From Diplolepis rosae (Eukaryota; Arthropoda; Insecta; Hymenoptera; Diplolepididae), in the NCBI GenBank assembly GCA_030998225.1, contig JAPYXD010000484.1, forward strand, positions 3,534,001 to 3,598,000: a stretch of 64,000 nucleotides of DNA, in the 5' to 3' direction. This document shows, piece after piece, positions 10,827 to 21,052 of this stretch. Numbering within the stretch: the first letter of the stretch is position 1; each line of letters starts with the position of its first letter. The notes under the pieces are model-generated. The model was not told where the DNA came from. It saw only the letters and a list, made by a program, of their open reading frames with translations, and ran no database searches. A program made the translations under genes and the position numbers.

Positions 10827-12381
10827 TGTTACGTACGAATAATTAAACTCAATAAAAATAAAAATATTAAATCCAGTTACACGCCCGCTTGAGGCTCCAA
10901 ACTGCCAAATTTCAACTCAGAAAAATATAAATCAAAATTTGTTTAATTACTGGGATCGTATTTGCCCTCTCCTCTGACTGAGGAGGCTATACCCTTTGCA
11001 CAAGAAAACCTTTTTAGAAGAAAGAGAAGTGAACCGAATAAAAGTTGAGGCAATAAAATTTCGTGTTCCAAGGTTTATTTAGCCACACAAACAAAAATGA
11101 CTATAAACATATATTGGTATAGAATTATTATATAATATAGTTGGAACGATACCTTACATAGTAGACTTATCTTAATTCTACCAGTCCTGAGAGATCGTGA
11201 GAGGGAGGTTTATCCCTGGGCTCTTTTATTCGTCCTTGACTGGGCAGGAAGGTTTTTATAGAAGGTTGCTCAGAATCACAACTTGTCCTATTTGTAAGTC
11301 GCGCATAGCACACGCGCTCACAAATACCGTTTTTGCCACTTTCTTTTAGGTTTAATGAGAGAAAGTAACGGTTGGCTTTTAACCAGAAAAGGGGTAGAGT
11401 GCTTTTAAACTCGCCCTTTTCGCCGCTAAAATTTTCCCATTAAATCCAATTACAATATTTTATGAAAAATTATCACTACCGTTTTGAGATTCGGTAGTAT
11501 TAATTTTTCCGCGATTTCGCGCACTTTTTCGTCGTTTTTATTACACGAGTTGGACTTTAAAATAGTCCGCCGAATAAAGATATATAAAAAATATATTTTG
11601 TATATTTCAATATATCTTATATGTATCTTTATTCGGCGGACTATTTTAAAGTCCAACTCGTGTAATAAAAACGACGAAAAAGTGCGCGAAATCGCGGAAA
11701 AATTAATACTACCGAATCTCAAAACGGTAGTGATAATTTTTCATAAAATATTGTAATTGGATTTAATGGGAAAATTTTAGCGGCGAAAAGGGCGAGTTTA
11801 AAAGCACTCTACCCCTTTTCTGGTTAAAAGCCAACCGTTACTTTCTCTCATTAAACCTAAAAGAAAGTGGCAAAAACGGTATTTGTGAGCGCGTGTGCTA
11901 TGCGCGACTTACAAATAGGACAAGTTGTGATTCTGAGCAACCTTCTATAAAAACCTTCCTGCCCAGTCAAGGACGAATAGAAGAGCCCAGGGATAAACCT
12001 CCCTCTCTCACGATCTCTCAGGACTGGTAGAATTAAGATAAGTCTACTATGTAAGGTATCGTTCCAACTATATTATATAATAATTCTATACCAATATATG
12101 TTTATAGTCATTTTTGTTTGTGTGGCTAAATAAACCTTGGAACACGAAATTTTATTGCCTCAACTTTTATTCGGTTCACTTCTCTTTCTTCTAAAAAGGT
12201 TTTCTTGTGCAAAGGGTATAGCCTCCTCAGTCAGAGGAGAGGGCAAATACGATCCCAGTAATTAAACAAATTTTGATTTATATTTTTCTGAGTTGAAATT
12301 TGGCAGTTTGGAGCCTCAAGCGGGCGTGTAATTGGATTTAATATTTTTATTTTTATTGAGTTTAATTATTCGTACGTAACA
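10827..12381. repeat. 1.55-kb palindrome with LTR features
   Basis: The arms 10827-11582 and 11625-12381 are inverted copies with only a few differences, around a 42-nt AT-rich spacer. Each arm, read outward, has LTR-like signals. In the right arm these are TATAAAAA at 11946-11953 and AATAAA at 12129-12134, and it ends ...GTAACA. The same open frame appears in mirror image on both arms, but this is a palindrome effect and not a gene. Confidence 0.9.
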
Positions 12382-12387
12382 AACTGA

Positions 12388-12405
12388 TGGTGGCAGCGGT
12401 GGGAT
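12388..12405 (+). promoter_or_regulatory. Possible primer-binding site
   Basis: TGGTGGCAGCGGTGGGAT starts six bases after the CA end of the palindrome. A TGG-leading stretch at this spot is what a tRNA primer site would look like. The tRNA was not identified. Confidence 0.4.
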
Positions 12406-12829
12406 TTTTTGTCTCGCGCTTTACCTAGCCACGTTACACGTTGCAGAGTCACACTCACCAACCACTTGCAACTGCTTTCTGATCTTAATTGTTTCTGCTT
12501 TTCATATTATTATTGATCTGTCAAATTTCTGGTTTTAAATTTACTCCCTTTTCCAAAAACAAAATCCTTTTATTTTCCAAAATTGTGTTCTCGAGAATTC
12601 CCCTTTATGCTTTTTAGCAGAAGGTAAATTCTTAAATTTAGGCTTTTATGCTCTTTAGCAGAAAGAATAAATTTCGAACATCAATTTTATTTCAAATCAT
12701 CTCTTTCAACTCATTTTCGTGTAGGAATTACCCTTTATGCTTTTCAGCAGAAGGACAATTCCATAACTTGCGCTTTTATGCTCTTTAGCAGAAAGCTTAA
12801 GTTTAACGAAAAATTCTTTACCTTTCCTC

Positions 12830-13144
12830 ATGTTGCAACCTACCCCTAATAGAGATTGCAAACGCAAATCAAAGTCTCGAGCAGGAAGACAGGTCAGACA
12901 AAGAACAATTCAGCAATTAGAAGAATTAAAATCAATTTCTAACAATTTTGGGGATACGGTCCCCACTGCAACACCCGAGGCTCCAACCCAAACTTTCGAC
13001 CCGCAGGAATTAGAAATCAGAGAAATAAATAATTTCGACGAATTTTCATTCTTTTTTGAAAATCTACTCAACAAGGCGGAAATTGACTTGAGGAAATTCC
13101 AGCAGGCAAAACAAGAGTCTCAAGGAGCGTCCACTTCCAAATAA
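12830..13144 (+). CDS. Small basic-acidic ORF, possible gag remnant
   Basis: A 104-codon frame beginning MLQPTPNRDCKRKSKSRAGR. It has an N-terminal arginine/lysine-rich segment, a short predicted helix (QRTIQQLEELKSISNN) and an acidic C-terminal half with EINNFDEFSFFFENLL. A diverged relative lies at 13700-13834, sharing CKRK..SRA.R and QLEE. The position just after an LTR-like repeat suggests a retroelement leader protein or gag piece. No capsid or zinc-knuckle motif is visible. Upstream, the phrase CTTTTATGCTCTTTAGCAGA is repeated with variants (12605-12795). Confidence 0.4.
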   Translation: MLQPTPNRDCKRKSKSRAGRQVRQRTIQQLEELKSISNNFGDTVPTATPEAPTQTFDPQELEIREINNFDEFSFFFENLLNKAEIDLRKFQQAKQESQGASTSK

Positions 13145-13312
13145 TAAGCTTGTTTAGCTCTCTATTCTCGACACACGTATACTACACATTTCTTCCAACC
13201 CATTTAGTATACTCTACCATTATCATATATACCGGTGGAAGGAGAATAATGTAACAGAGTTTTGATTGGGTTTTATTCAACCAAAATTCTAGTGGTTCTC
13301 TCGCTCTGAAGT

Positions 13313-13492
13313 ACGTACGTTGAGTCACTGACTCTGTTGTCACCGTTGAGCGTTTGAATTAATTATTCCCCTTTTTCCATAGAGTAACGTGAGGAAAATT
13401 CAAATCCGAATTTCCCTTTTAATTTGAATCTTCTGAAAAATTCTTCCCCTCTGTGGTACGTACGTTGAGTCATAGACTCTGTTGGCCACGTC
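13313..13492 (+). repeat. Direct repeat pair around TACGTACGTTGAGTCA
   Basis: The phrase TACGTACGTTGAGTCA followed by GACTCTGTTG occurs near 13314 and again near 13457, about 143 bp apart. The spacer sequence is partly similar. Confidence 0.6.
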
Positions 13493-13699
13493 GAGAGTTC
13501 GAATACTCCTTGTTCTATGTCCTGTCAAAAGAATCCTACTCTTCTGGAACCACCCAAAAGGGGAAAACGTTCCGGTAAGAAACATCAAGACACACTGTTT
13601 AAAGGGTACATCAAGGCTCTTCATACCTTCTCTGAATTTCTTGTAATTCAATAGAAGGCATCAAACAAAAAAAGGGCTTCCTCCTTCAACGCCTTCGCA

Positions 13700-13834
13700 A
13701 TGCCCCCGCCTATCATTTGCAAGCGCAAACGTAGGTCACGAGCGGCAAGACGAATGAGAGAGGAAGTCGCCAGGCAATTGGAGGAATCCATGGCCGCCCT
13801 TTTTGGATCATCTCAAAATTATCAGAGATACTAA
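13700..13834 (+). CDS. 44-residue relative of the 12830 ORF
   Basis: The frame reads MPPPIICKRKRRSRAARRMR, then EEVARQLEESMAALFGSS, and stops at TAA. It aligns with residues 10-45 of the upstream small ORF (basic patch then amphipathic helix), so the pair arose by duplication or by two nested related elements. The frame after the stop (to 14055) stays open and GC-rich, which suggests a broken longer protein. Confidence 0.35.
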   Translation: MPPPIICKRKRRSRAARRMREEVARQLEESMAALFGSSQNYQRY

Positions 13835-14913
13835 CCGAATCTCAAAATCGTGCCCCCGACTTAAACGTTGTGATGCTACGCCCTTCGCAAACAACCTTGG
13901 AGAATCCAGACTCTGCCAATTTGATCTCTGTCATGGCTCCGGTTTCTGACTCAGAGGTCGACTCTGGGGCAGGGACCGTGATCATGATGGAGACGTATTC
14001 CAGAGCACGGATATCAACGAAAACGCCCAGCGTCCAGAATCCGGATTTTAAGTGACAGAGTTCTGGGCACTTCCAAGCGCCTTGATATCAGCCAATTCCT
14101 CCGGCTCTCAACCCCATCTAGTCTTTTATTCAGTCACACCATTGCTGATGGCAATGATCTTAATCCCTCAATTTCATCTTAGGGGAAGAGTGAGATCGGA
14201 AACTACCAAAAATTTCCGGGGTGGTATGGAATAACCACTGTCAACCACAAAACCTCGTCTTACCGAAGCAACCTGTGTCCAGGCCCTCGGCGGCACCCCC
14301 AATCGTGAATAGAGATCTAATTCCCATCTTTTCCAGATGCTGACTACCGACTACGATCTCGGATCTCGAGAGGTCTCCTCTTACTCTTCTATGCCGCATG
14401 CGAGGAGCCCAATGGACGGACTTCCAGGCCTCTCTGGTCAGAGGCGATGCCGGGATGCTCCACCAACCTCGAGGACGTGCGAACGGAGGACTGACAATCC
14501 AACTGATGCCGGGAGGAACCAGGGCTTCCGTCTACAACCTGAATTAAAGCAGGCATAAGCCAAAATCAAAGGACGACCAACCACCGGACCTTCGACTATC
14601 CTCACCATCGCCGAGTCACGAAACCTACTCCTGCTATGCAAGATGTTAGCAAGAGCAACCACCAACATCGGTCACGAACAAAGACAGGAATACTGGATTC
14701 CTATTAGCAAATCCATCTACAAAATTCCGGGGTGGTTTCTGAGGACTCGTTAATAATGAAGTACCTGTGTGCCCCTCTCCTGGTATTTCGCATTTTTACC
14801 AACCATGGCCCGGATGACGTCACCTGACAGATCCTCCCACTCCTGGTTGTACGGAGGATTTCCGCAAATACCTGGGCCTGACGAAACAACCAAGAACATC
14901 TAAGAGAGCCACC
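13835..14913 (+). other. GC-rich decayed retroelement body
   Basis: Several short open frames in different phases suggest a frameshifted coding region. The phrase TTCCGGGGTGGT occurs at 14214-14225 and 14725-14736, close to the PPT-like motif before the LTR-like sequence at 22600. No domain was recognised. Confidence 0.35.
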
Positions 14914-15111
14914 GTGGAGACGACGTCAATCCACGAAGATGTGCCCTCCTACATCTCGAAGGGGAGTGTTACGGCATTAGACAACACCATTTCTGTGGAT
15001 CCCCTGAGTAATTCCTTTGACCGCATGGACGACCTACTGACCTACGAAGATGATCAGGTCATCATCATAGAATCCACCAACCAGAAAGGCCGCAACAACA
15101 ATCCACACTGA
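14914..15111 (+). CDS. Unrecognised 65-codon acidic ORF
   Basis: The frame contains VPSYISKGSVTALDN, then DRMDDLLTYEDDQVIIIES, and ends at TGA. It is open upstream of the first ATG-like codon (basic KQPRTSKRATVE), so the true start is unclear. It is acidic, has no cysteines and no known motif. It lies in the GC-rich body of the 14-kb insertion, just before the 153-bp tandem repeat, so it may be a retroelement protein fragment. Confidence 0.3.
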   Translation: METTSIHEDVPSYISKGSVTALDNTISVDPLSNSFDRMDDLLTYEDDQVIIIESTNQKGRNNNPH

Positions 15112-15304
15112 TGAACCAGAGGGCGCATAAGGATAAGCCTCAGCTGGAAGAAATACGTCATTCAGTCAACTATAACGTCAGCTTGAAACCCACAGTCGAA
15201 AATTGAAGTGAAACTGTAAGAGCTCTCTACGGTCTGGGCCTGACGGGGCGGGATCCTCATGCATGCCATCACACTGATGCAACGCCGCTGCAATGCTGAT
15301 CGGT

Positions 15305-15610
15305 GACGACCATCAACGATTCCCGAACCACGGAACCGCAGAGGAGAACGAGTAATCACCATCAGCAGGGCCGCGGGGGCTACCTCACCATCCCACCTTC
15401 TATCAATGACCACCGATTGCCTGGACTCAAGAAGAATAGGACCACGACTCCGGAAACGACGACCATCAACGATTCCCGAACCACGGAACCCTAGAGGAGA
15501 ACGAGTAATCACCATCAGCAGGGCCGCGGGGGCTACCTCACCATCCCACCTTCTATCAATGACCACCGATTGCCTGGACTCAAGAAGAATAGGACCACGA
15601 CCCCGGAAAC
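15305..15610 (+). repeat. Two tandem 153-bp units
   Basis: The block starting CATCAACGATTCCCGAACC at 15311 recurs at 15464, a period of 153 bp. That is a multiple of three, so open frames run through both copies. The units are nearly identical, so the duplication is recent. Flanking GAAACCCACAGT(C/T)GAAAATT occurs at about 15187 and 15731. Confidence 0.9.
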
Positions 15611-15984
15611 GACGACGCCTCTGATAAGTACCTTAAAATAAGCTGCGCAGTTCTTGTAATGAAGGACCGCTTCTGCCTCCTTTGGCCGATGTGGCCCTTG
15701 CCTTCACTCTGAGGTTAAGATTGTTAAATTGAAACCCACAGTTGAAAATTGAAATGAAAGTGTGGGAGACTCCATAAAGTAGCTCTAGGGGAGAGACCCC
15801 TCCGAAACCATGCAAGGGTTCCTTTTGGGGAGGGAATTCATATTCATTCCTCTTCCTTTCACCTTTTTTTTCTCCCCTCTTCTTTCCTTCTCTTCTCCCA
15901 CCTTTCTTTCCCAAAATTTCGCGAGCAAGCTTGATAGGAAGGAACATTAGTGGACTGTCGAGGTATAGAACATGAGCATGATGT

Positions 15985-16070
15985 GCATATGTGTGTATGT
16001 ATATATATATAGATATATAGATATGTGTATATGTGTATATATGTGTGTGTGTATATGTGTACATATGTCT
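15985..16070. repeat. TA/TG microsatellite
   Basis: Interrupted TATA, TATG and TGTG runs. They lie just downstream of the polyadenylation signal of the minus-strand gene that follows. Confidence 0.85.
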
Positions 16071-16192
16071 ATATCTTTTTGTTTTTGTTATTCTCTTGTT
16101 TATTGAATTGTTTTTTTTTTACACAGGTAATTTGTCTCATGTCCCGCGCGACCGGGATCTCCCCTTCCCCCCCCGTTCTTCTTAAACCCAGC

Positions 16193-16940
16193 CTAGGTCC
16201 GGACTTCCCAGTGTCTCTCTACACTGTTCGCGTACCGCTGAAAGAAAAGGGAACTCGGTCATAAGTAGGAACATAACAGGAGGATTTAGTTAATTATTTA
16301 GTTTTGTCCTCGAAAAAAAAAATAAAATGAAAAAAAAAAAAGGGGGAGGATAGGAATCGAAAACTCACCAGTTCCCACCCATGGGAGACCCTGGGCTCGT
16401 TAGGCCCCACGAAGAAATGCTGCTGCACCCATACCAGCTGTAATCCCTGGTTCCTAGGCTGGTATCCCACGAACGGAGGCAGCTTTGGCAGGTTCCGGAA
16501 TTCGCTGAAAAAGAAAGAGGAGCCGTAGTCACAACTACTTTTGCTTGATCATGGCAAGGGAGTAAGGCTTGATGAGACTTACCACCTGGAAACAGGAGGA
16601 CGGACACGGCTCGCCCCCTGCCACAGCTCCACCGGTGCCTCTCTCGGGTCCACTACCATGGGATGGCTGTATGGGTGCTAAAATCCAAAACAACAGCAAT
16701 AGTAATAGCTCAGTACCACCGTGTCCCAATAAGCATAAAAGTGATTAGATATCCACCTTCGCCCAGTACCCCCTGCAGAAGTACACTCCCTCCGCCTCCT
16801 TCCAGATGTACTCCTGGATCCAGCGGGACTTTGGGAAGGGCTTCCTCGGACCCAGTTTATGAAGCGCGTTCTCATGAGTCCATGGCTCGGGGAAGGAGCG
16901 CATGGGTGCCCTTACCCACCGGGGAAACTCCACGATGAAT
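16193..16940 (-). CDS. Multi-exon host-like gene, 3' part, product unknown
   Basis: Four minus-strand exons join in phase: 16940-16757, 16677-16583, 16504-16369 and 16237-16193 (TAG at 16195-16193). Acceptors are TTTGCAG, GATTTTAG, TTTTTCAG and CTTTCAG. Donors are GTGGAT (weak), GTAAGT and GTGAGT. About 152 residues are encoded. Readable stretches are FPRWVRAPMRSFPEPW, KSRWIQEYIWKEAEGVYF, HPMVVDPREAPVELW, LPPFVGYQPRNQGLQLVW and SVERHWEVRT at the end. An AATAAA signal follows at 16104-16099. The first exon opens with a phase-2 acceptor, so an upstream exon is missing or unseen. The product is rich in Pro, Trp and Arg with no domain I can name. It sits inside the 14-kb insertion, and it is GC-rich against an AT-rich background, so it may be captured or may pre-date the insertion. 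Confidence 0.6.
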
Positions 16941-18158
16941 CTGCAAATCGATCCGTAGATAATCCTGAGGCTCGATTGGGAATAATAAGCGTAACCCTCG
17001 AAAAGTACGCCACCTTAATTGCCCCCGCTCTCAAAATATAATCTAAACCTGGGACGTTGCCTTTGGACAGAGCTAAGATTATCCCGCCTTCCCACTATCA
17101 ATCTCGTGTCAAGAAAAGATCTATCATAAAATCGTAAAAAAAAAACTACGAAGACGTGAAACAAGGGTTGGAATCAGTTTTTTTTGTACTGTTTATTACC
17201 AGTTTACAAAAATTATATAAAACTGTCGTCAAATGCCTGATTCTAGCTTTAAAAAAGAAAATTATTCACAAGCGCAGTACTTGGCAAAACTTAAGGAGGT
17301 TGGGTAGTAGAATGAAAATGATTAAAAACTTTTGAAGCTTTCACAATCCACTGTTTAATATTAAAGGAAAATAACGTAAAAATTTCAAAAGGATTGACAA
17401 TGCAGTTTTCGAGAAAATCAATGTCAAAATAGTCTTCTTATACATGGGCTCTTATGGGAGAAAACTGAAGTCCATCAATCTCCCTTCAATATTTTTGTTA
17501 AAAATGATAAACTCATTGAAAGCTCAGTTGCAATATGAACTTTGAATATTTCTGAATATTTAAAAAAAAAATGTGCACTTACAATGTAGTTATTCAGATA
17601 ATTGAACTTGAACTAAATATATTCGTTATTTTGGGGCAAACGGTCAGCCGTCATCAAGAAGTGTGGCAACGCTGAGGTATCTGCTATATTATAATAGTAA
17701 TACAGATTCACAGGATTCATTGTAAATAAACAACGTACTCATGAAACATTACATGCTTTATCACTTTTAAAATTATTAGAACGCTGTACAAACAATCTCA
17801 TTATAAAAAATATCAAAAATAACTTATTGTAAACTAAAGAACATTTTTTTTTTTTCTCAATACTAACAGACTAATCAATGCTCGGTTAATTATAGTGTTT
17901 AAGGTTGTATGTAAAAAATCGATCTCTGGTTAAATTTTTTTTAAAAAGGAGCTGATATTTAAATAGAATAATTATTTATATGCATACAAAAAAAAAACCA
18001 GTTCAAACAACACAACGTTGCCAAACGTCTTTCGTTATTTCAAAAAACTTCATGTTGATAAAAATAAACTTTATTTCACATAAAACATGAATTTGCTGGT
18101 ACTTAATGTTAGAACAAGATATTTACACTACACTTTATTGCACATCGATACGTAAATA
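16941..18158. other. Non-coding; one possible MITE
   Basis: No convincing gene. GTGTGGCAACGCTG at about 17662 and its inverted partner at about 18011-18024 (CAACGTTGCCAAAC) could be the ends of a 360-bp MITE. The stretch 17905-17965 (TTAAGGTTGTATGT on) recurs inverted at about 39140-39210. Confidence 0.35.
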
Positions 18159-18161
18159 GCG

Positions 18162-18193
<32 letters not shown>

Positions 18194-18220
18194 CATAATT
18201 TTTTTTTTTTTTTTTTTTTT
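18162..18220. repeat. Poly-A / poly-T inverted pair
   Basis: A run of 29 A (18162-18190) and a run of 22 T (18199-18220) are separated by TCACATAA. This could be two retroposon tails meeting head to head, or simple slippage. Confidence 0.85.
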
Positions 18221-19348
18221 GGTTGGTCACACTACCGAACGCCCGTGTATAAGCATAGGCATACCCCTCTCACCGCCTGCCCCGCAAGTGATCTACCCAA
18301 CCTCCTTAAGAAGTAAATTTTCCAATTTTTCTCTTTGACAAATATTTTACCTATACAAAGGTTATCTTGCACTTGGCTTACGGCTTGGCCAAGTGGCTTA
18401 CCTTTGCAAGGTCTCAGCAATATTCTAGCAATTGACCCTATAAGACTTGATATACAATTCTGTTACAATATAAAATAAATTAACAACTAGTATAAAAAGG
18501 GCATTTCGAAATTTCTAAACCCCAAAATCTAAATTTTCGAAACTACATATCAGACTTATCATTAAACTACATTTTATGATTATAGCTTTTACATAATTTC
18601 AATAACTACAATAATTTAGGGACACCTCAAGAGATTTTAGAGATTCTAAGGGTACTCAAGATATCTTATTGTATTGACCTACTCCAGAATTCTCAAACAT
18701 TTTTGAAGTTGTTGAAATTCTCTAAGAGCTCTGAACTTCTTAAAACCATTTTGAATTTCTTACAATCCTTTAGGTCTTGATTTTTTTTTGAAATATTATG
18801 AAGCCTCTTGAAACCCCTTTAATTCCTTGGAGCCCTTTTAAAACTCTTTAGAATGGCTAACTTTATTAGTATTTTATCACTAACCTATTGATAGACAACG
18901 TCAATTAGTATACTCTCATTGAGTGACCATTTCTGAAAATTATTAATCTCAGAAAATATTGACTATAATAAGTTTGTACATACCCGGAAAAAAGAACGAT
19001 AGAACGCGCGTCTCTTTGAATTGCGTATCTGTCATTTGCATATTCAAGAAATAAAAATTCAATCGGTTGAAATTCCAAATGAAATGGAAGTCTCAAAGGG
19101 TCACTCTGAATAAGAGAAATACGATAAAAACAAAATACGAATTGTATTGCGCAAACCGCTGCGCCGATCCGTGATCTGGCTGCTGTGATTGAAGGGGAGC
19201 AAATAATAATAAAGCAAGTTGAAACTTGAAATCTCCAAAATCGCGTAGATGGTAAAACAGAAGACATTCGTGGAAAAGGCAAACGACATTCAACACTTCA
19301 AGAAGCCCGAAACACTATTAACTCAACCTCAAGAAGAAAAAGGCGGAC
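18221..19348. other. Non-coding, no gene seen
   Basis: Short degenerate repeats of the type CTTGAAATTCTT fill 18640-18860. No supported reading frame. Confidence 0.4.
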
Positions 19349-19395
19349 GATTCCTTGCCATTTGCTGCGAATTTCAAAATAAATGGCAAGGAATC
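19349..19395. repeat. Perfect 15-bp hairpin
   Basis: GATTCCTTGCCATTT (19349-19363) pairs exactly with AAATGGCAAGGAATC (19381-19395) around a 17-nt loop. It may be a MITE remnant or a small RNA hairpin; no further support. Confidence 0.7.
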
Positions 19396-20091
19396 ATCTT
19401 CCTCACAGACTATTTAATAATTTTTCTTATTTCATTCAAACTATTAAAATATTTCTAAATTAGTTAAATAATTCCATTGGTTAATTACATAATTAAACTG
19501 CTTCAAATTAACGACCTACGGGTGGCAATCTAGAATTCCAGTGACAGAAACGCAATTCAGAAAACCTCAAAACCCATTCAAACGCAAGTGAATGGTTTTT
19601 GTTTCCTAGATATATATATATATAGAAAGGGGGGGGGGACTCTCGACATATCACATATTTCTAGACAAAAAACTAAAATTGTTTTGCCCACACTAGCATT
19701 GCTGAGGACCATCAAAACACCGTTCTGTCATTGACCGAGCGAGAAATTTGTGAAAAAAAAAAACTAGACACTGTCAACATAAAGTACTTTGTGAAGAGTT
19801 GCAAAACTTTTAGACTTCCATTGACTAACAATTCACTTCTCGTTTCTGCATTTAAGGACAGTTCCATCGCAAGCAGGTTGTGTATGTGCAATAATTCTCG
19901 TTTTTTTTTGTATTCCACCTGTTTCTCCTACGTAAAATTCATCACAACCGCAACGTTTTACCAAATAAACTGAATTGGAAAATTTCAGTTTCCTCTTCAA
20001 CCTTTTTGTGACAAAATTATCCAGGGAGCGATTTTTTTTTTTTTTTTTTTTTGGTCAGCGCTTATAAAAGAGGGGGAGGTATTGAAAGATT
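19396..20091. other. Non-coding, no gene seen
   Basis: AT-rich, with a TA run near 19610 and a T run at 20032-20052. The 68-80 codon frames at 19712-19973 lie on both strands and are not supported. Confidence 0.4.
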
Positions 20092-20933
20092 TTACAAACA
20101 TAATATATTATATTTGGGGCTTGCAGCACTAACTGTCAATCGTTTTTGCCTGATATCCTCAATCGCATTAATAGTATCCGCTTTGGTATAAAGCTTTTTA
20201 ATCTTTTCTGATACTTCTTCCATGACCTATAATAAAGACACCAAATACATAAAACCCATAAAATACATATGTTAAGATGAAAATACTCCCTCAAGATATC
20301 AGAAATTCAGCAAATCCATAATTTAACCATTATTTCATAAAAAAAAAATTTTATTCGTTATTAATCATACCTTATCAGTGAAAAATACTATGATGTAGAT
20401 AGGGAATTTGACTTTAGCGTCGCACGTGCTAGATGAGGATGAGTGTAGGTGTTGTTTGCCCATCCATACAACGTGTCAGTTGACTTATGGAGCGGATTTC
20501 GCAACATGTCGACCATCCTTGTGCTTGGGTGTTTTGGTTTTTTTTTTTGCGAAATTTTAATTTCTAATTCAACAAATTTTTCACTTTTGGGTTGTGCGCT
20601 TCGAGGTTTGTACGCGGTACGCCAAAGTGGCGATGGGTGATTCATAAGTCTCTAATTTTGAGAAAAATGTGTGGCTCTGTCCGCCTGTGATTGTTTTTGC
20701 TTCTCTCTCAATGCTAACACTGTCATGGGATTCCCGGATTCTTGAATAAATTAGACTCACCCGTCCCGCTCATATTTGAGGGCTTCCTTCAAGACATCCT
20801 CCGTGTTGAGGGCGATGAGTAGGGCCCGCAACAAGATGAGAGGCGACGGCTTCCTCTCCCTCGCGATCGCCTCCTCCGCTGTCGGCTCGCGGCTCACCGC
20901 GAAGCTCCTTAATAGAGCAAATCTTGCCGACAT
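20092..20933 (-). CDS. Three-exon gene for a 121-residue protein, function unknown
   Basis: Minus-strand exons are 20933-20761 (ATG at 20933, 173 nt), 20428-20371 (58 nt) and 20226-20092 (135 nt, TAA). Donors GTGAGT and GTATGA and acceptors CATCTAG and TTATAG are in place, and the phases (2, then 0) join into one open frame. The protein begins MSARFALLRSFAVSREPTAE and continues with a helical stretch LILLRALLIALNTEDVLKEA. It then has CDAKVKFPIYIIVFFTD, EEVSEKIKKLYTKADTINAI and a C-terminal SAASPKYNILCL. It is small and helical with one hydrophobic segment. The family is not recognised. Four 27-bp repeats lie directly upstream of the start codon. The agreement of three exons is the main support; the middle exon is short, so expression data would be decisive. 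Confidence 0.55.
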
Positions 20934-20940
20934 ATTTTGT

Positions 20941-21052
20941 TTTTCTCACTTTAATTCCTTTTCACCTTTTTCTCACTTTAATTCCTTTTCACCTTTTTCT
21001 CACTTTAATTCCTTTTCACCTTTTTCTCACCTTAATTCCTTTTCACCTTTTT
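20941..21052 (+). repeat. Four 27-bp tandem units
   Basis: TCTCACTTTAATTCCTTTTC recurs at 20944, 20971, 20998 and 21025 (last copy with one change). It abuts the start codon of the minus-strand gene at 20933, so it would lie in its 5' leader or promoter. Confidence 0.9.

Noticed and set aside
10827..12381. Mirror-image 90-codon frames at 11450-11722 and 11484-11756 as a gene
   Set aside because: They are the two arms of one palindrome read on opposite strands; the same frame appears once more at 24.1 kb as part of the terminal repeat.
15162..16064. Frames of 134 and 143 codons on the minus strand
   Set aside because: The first is the shadow of the 153-bp repeat; the second crosses a TA/TG microsatellite and poly-pyrimidine tract.
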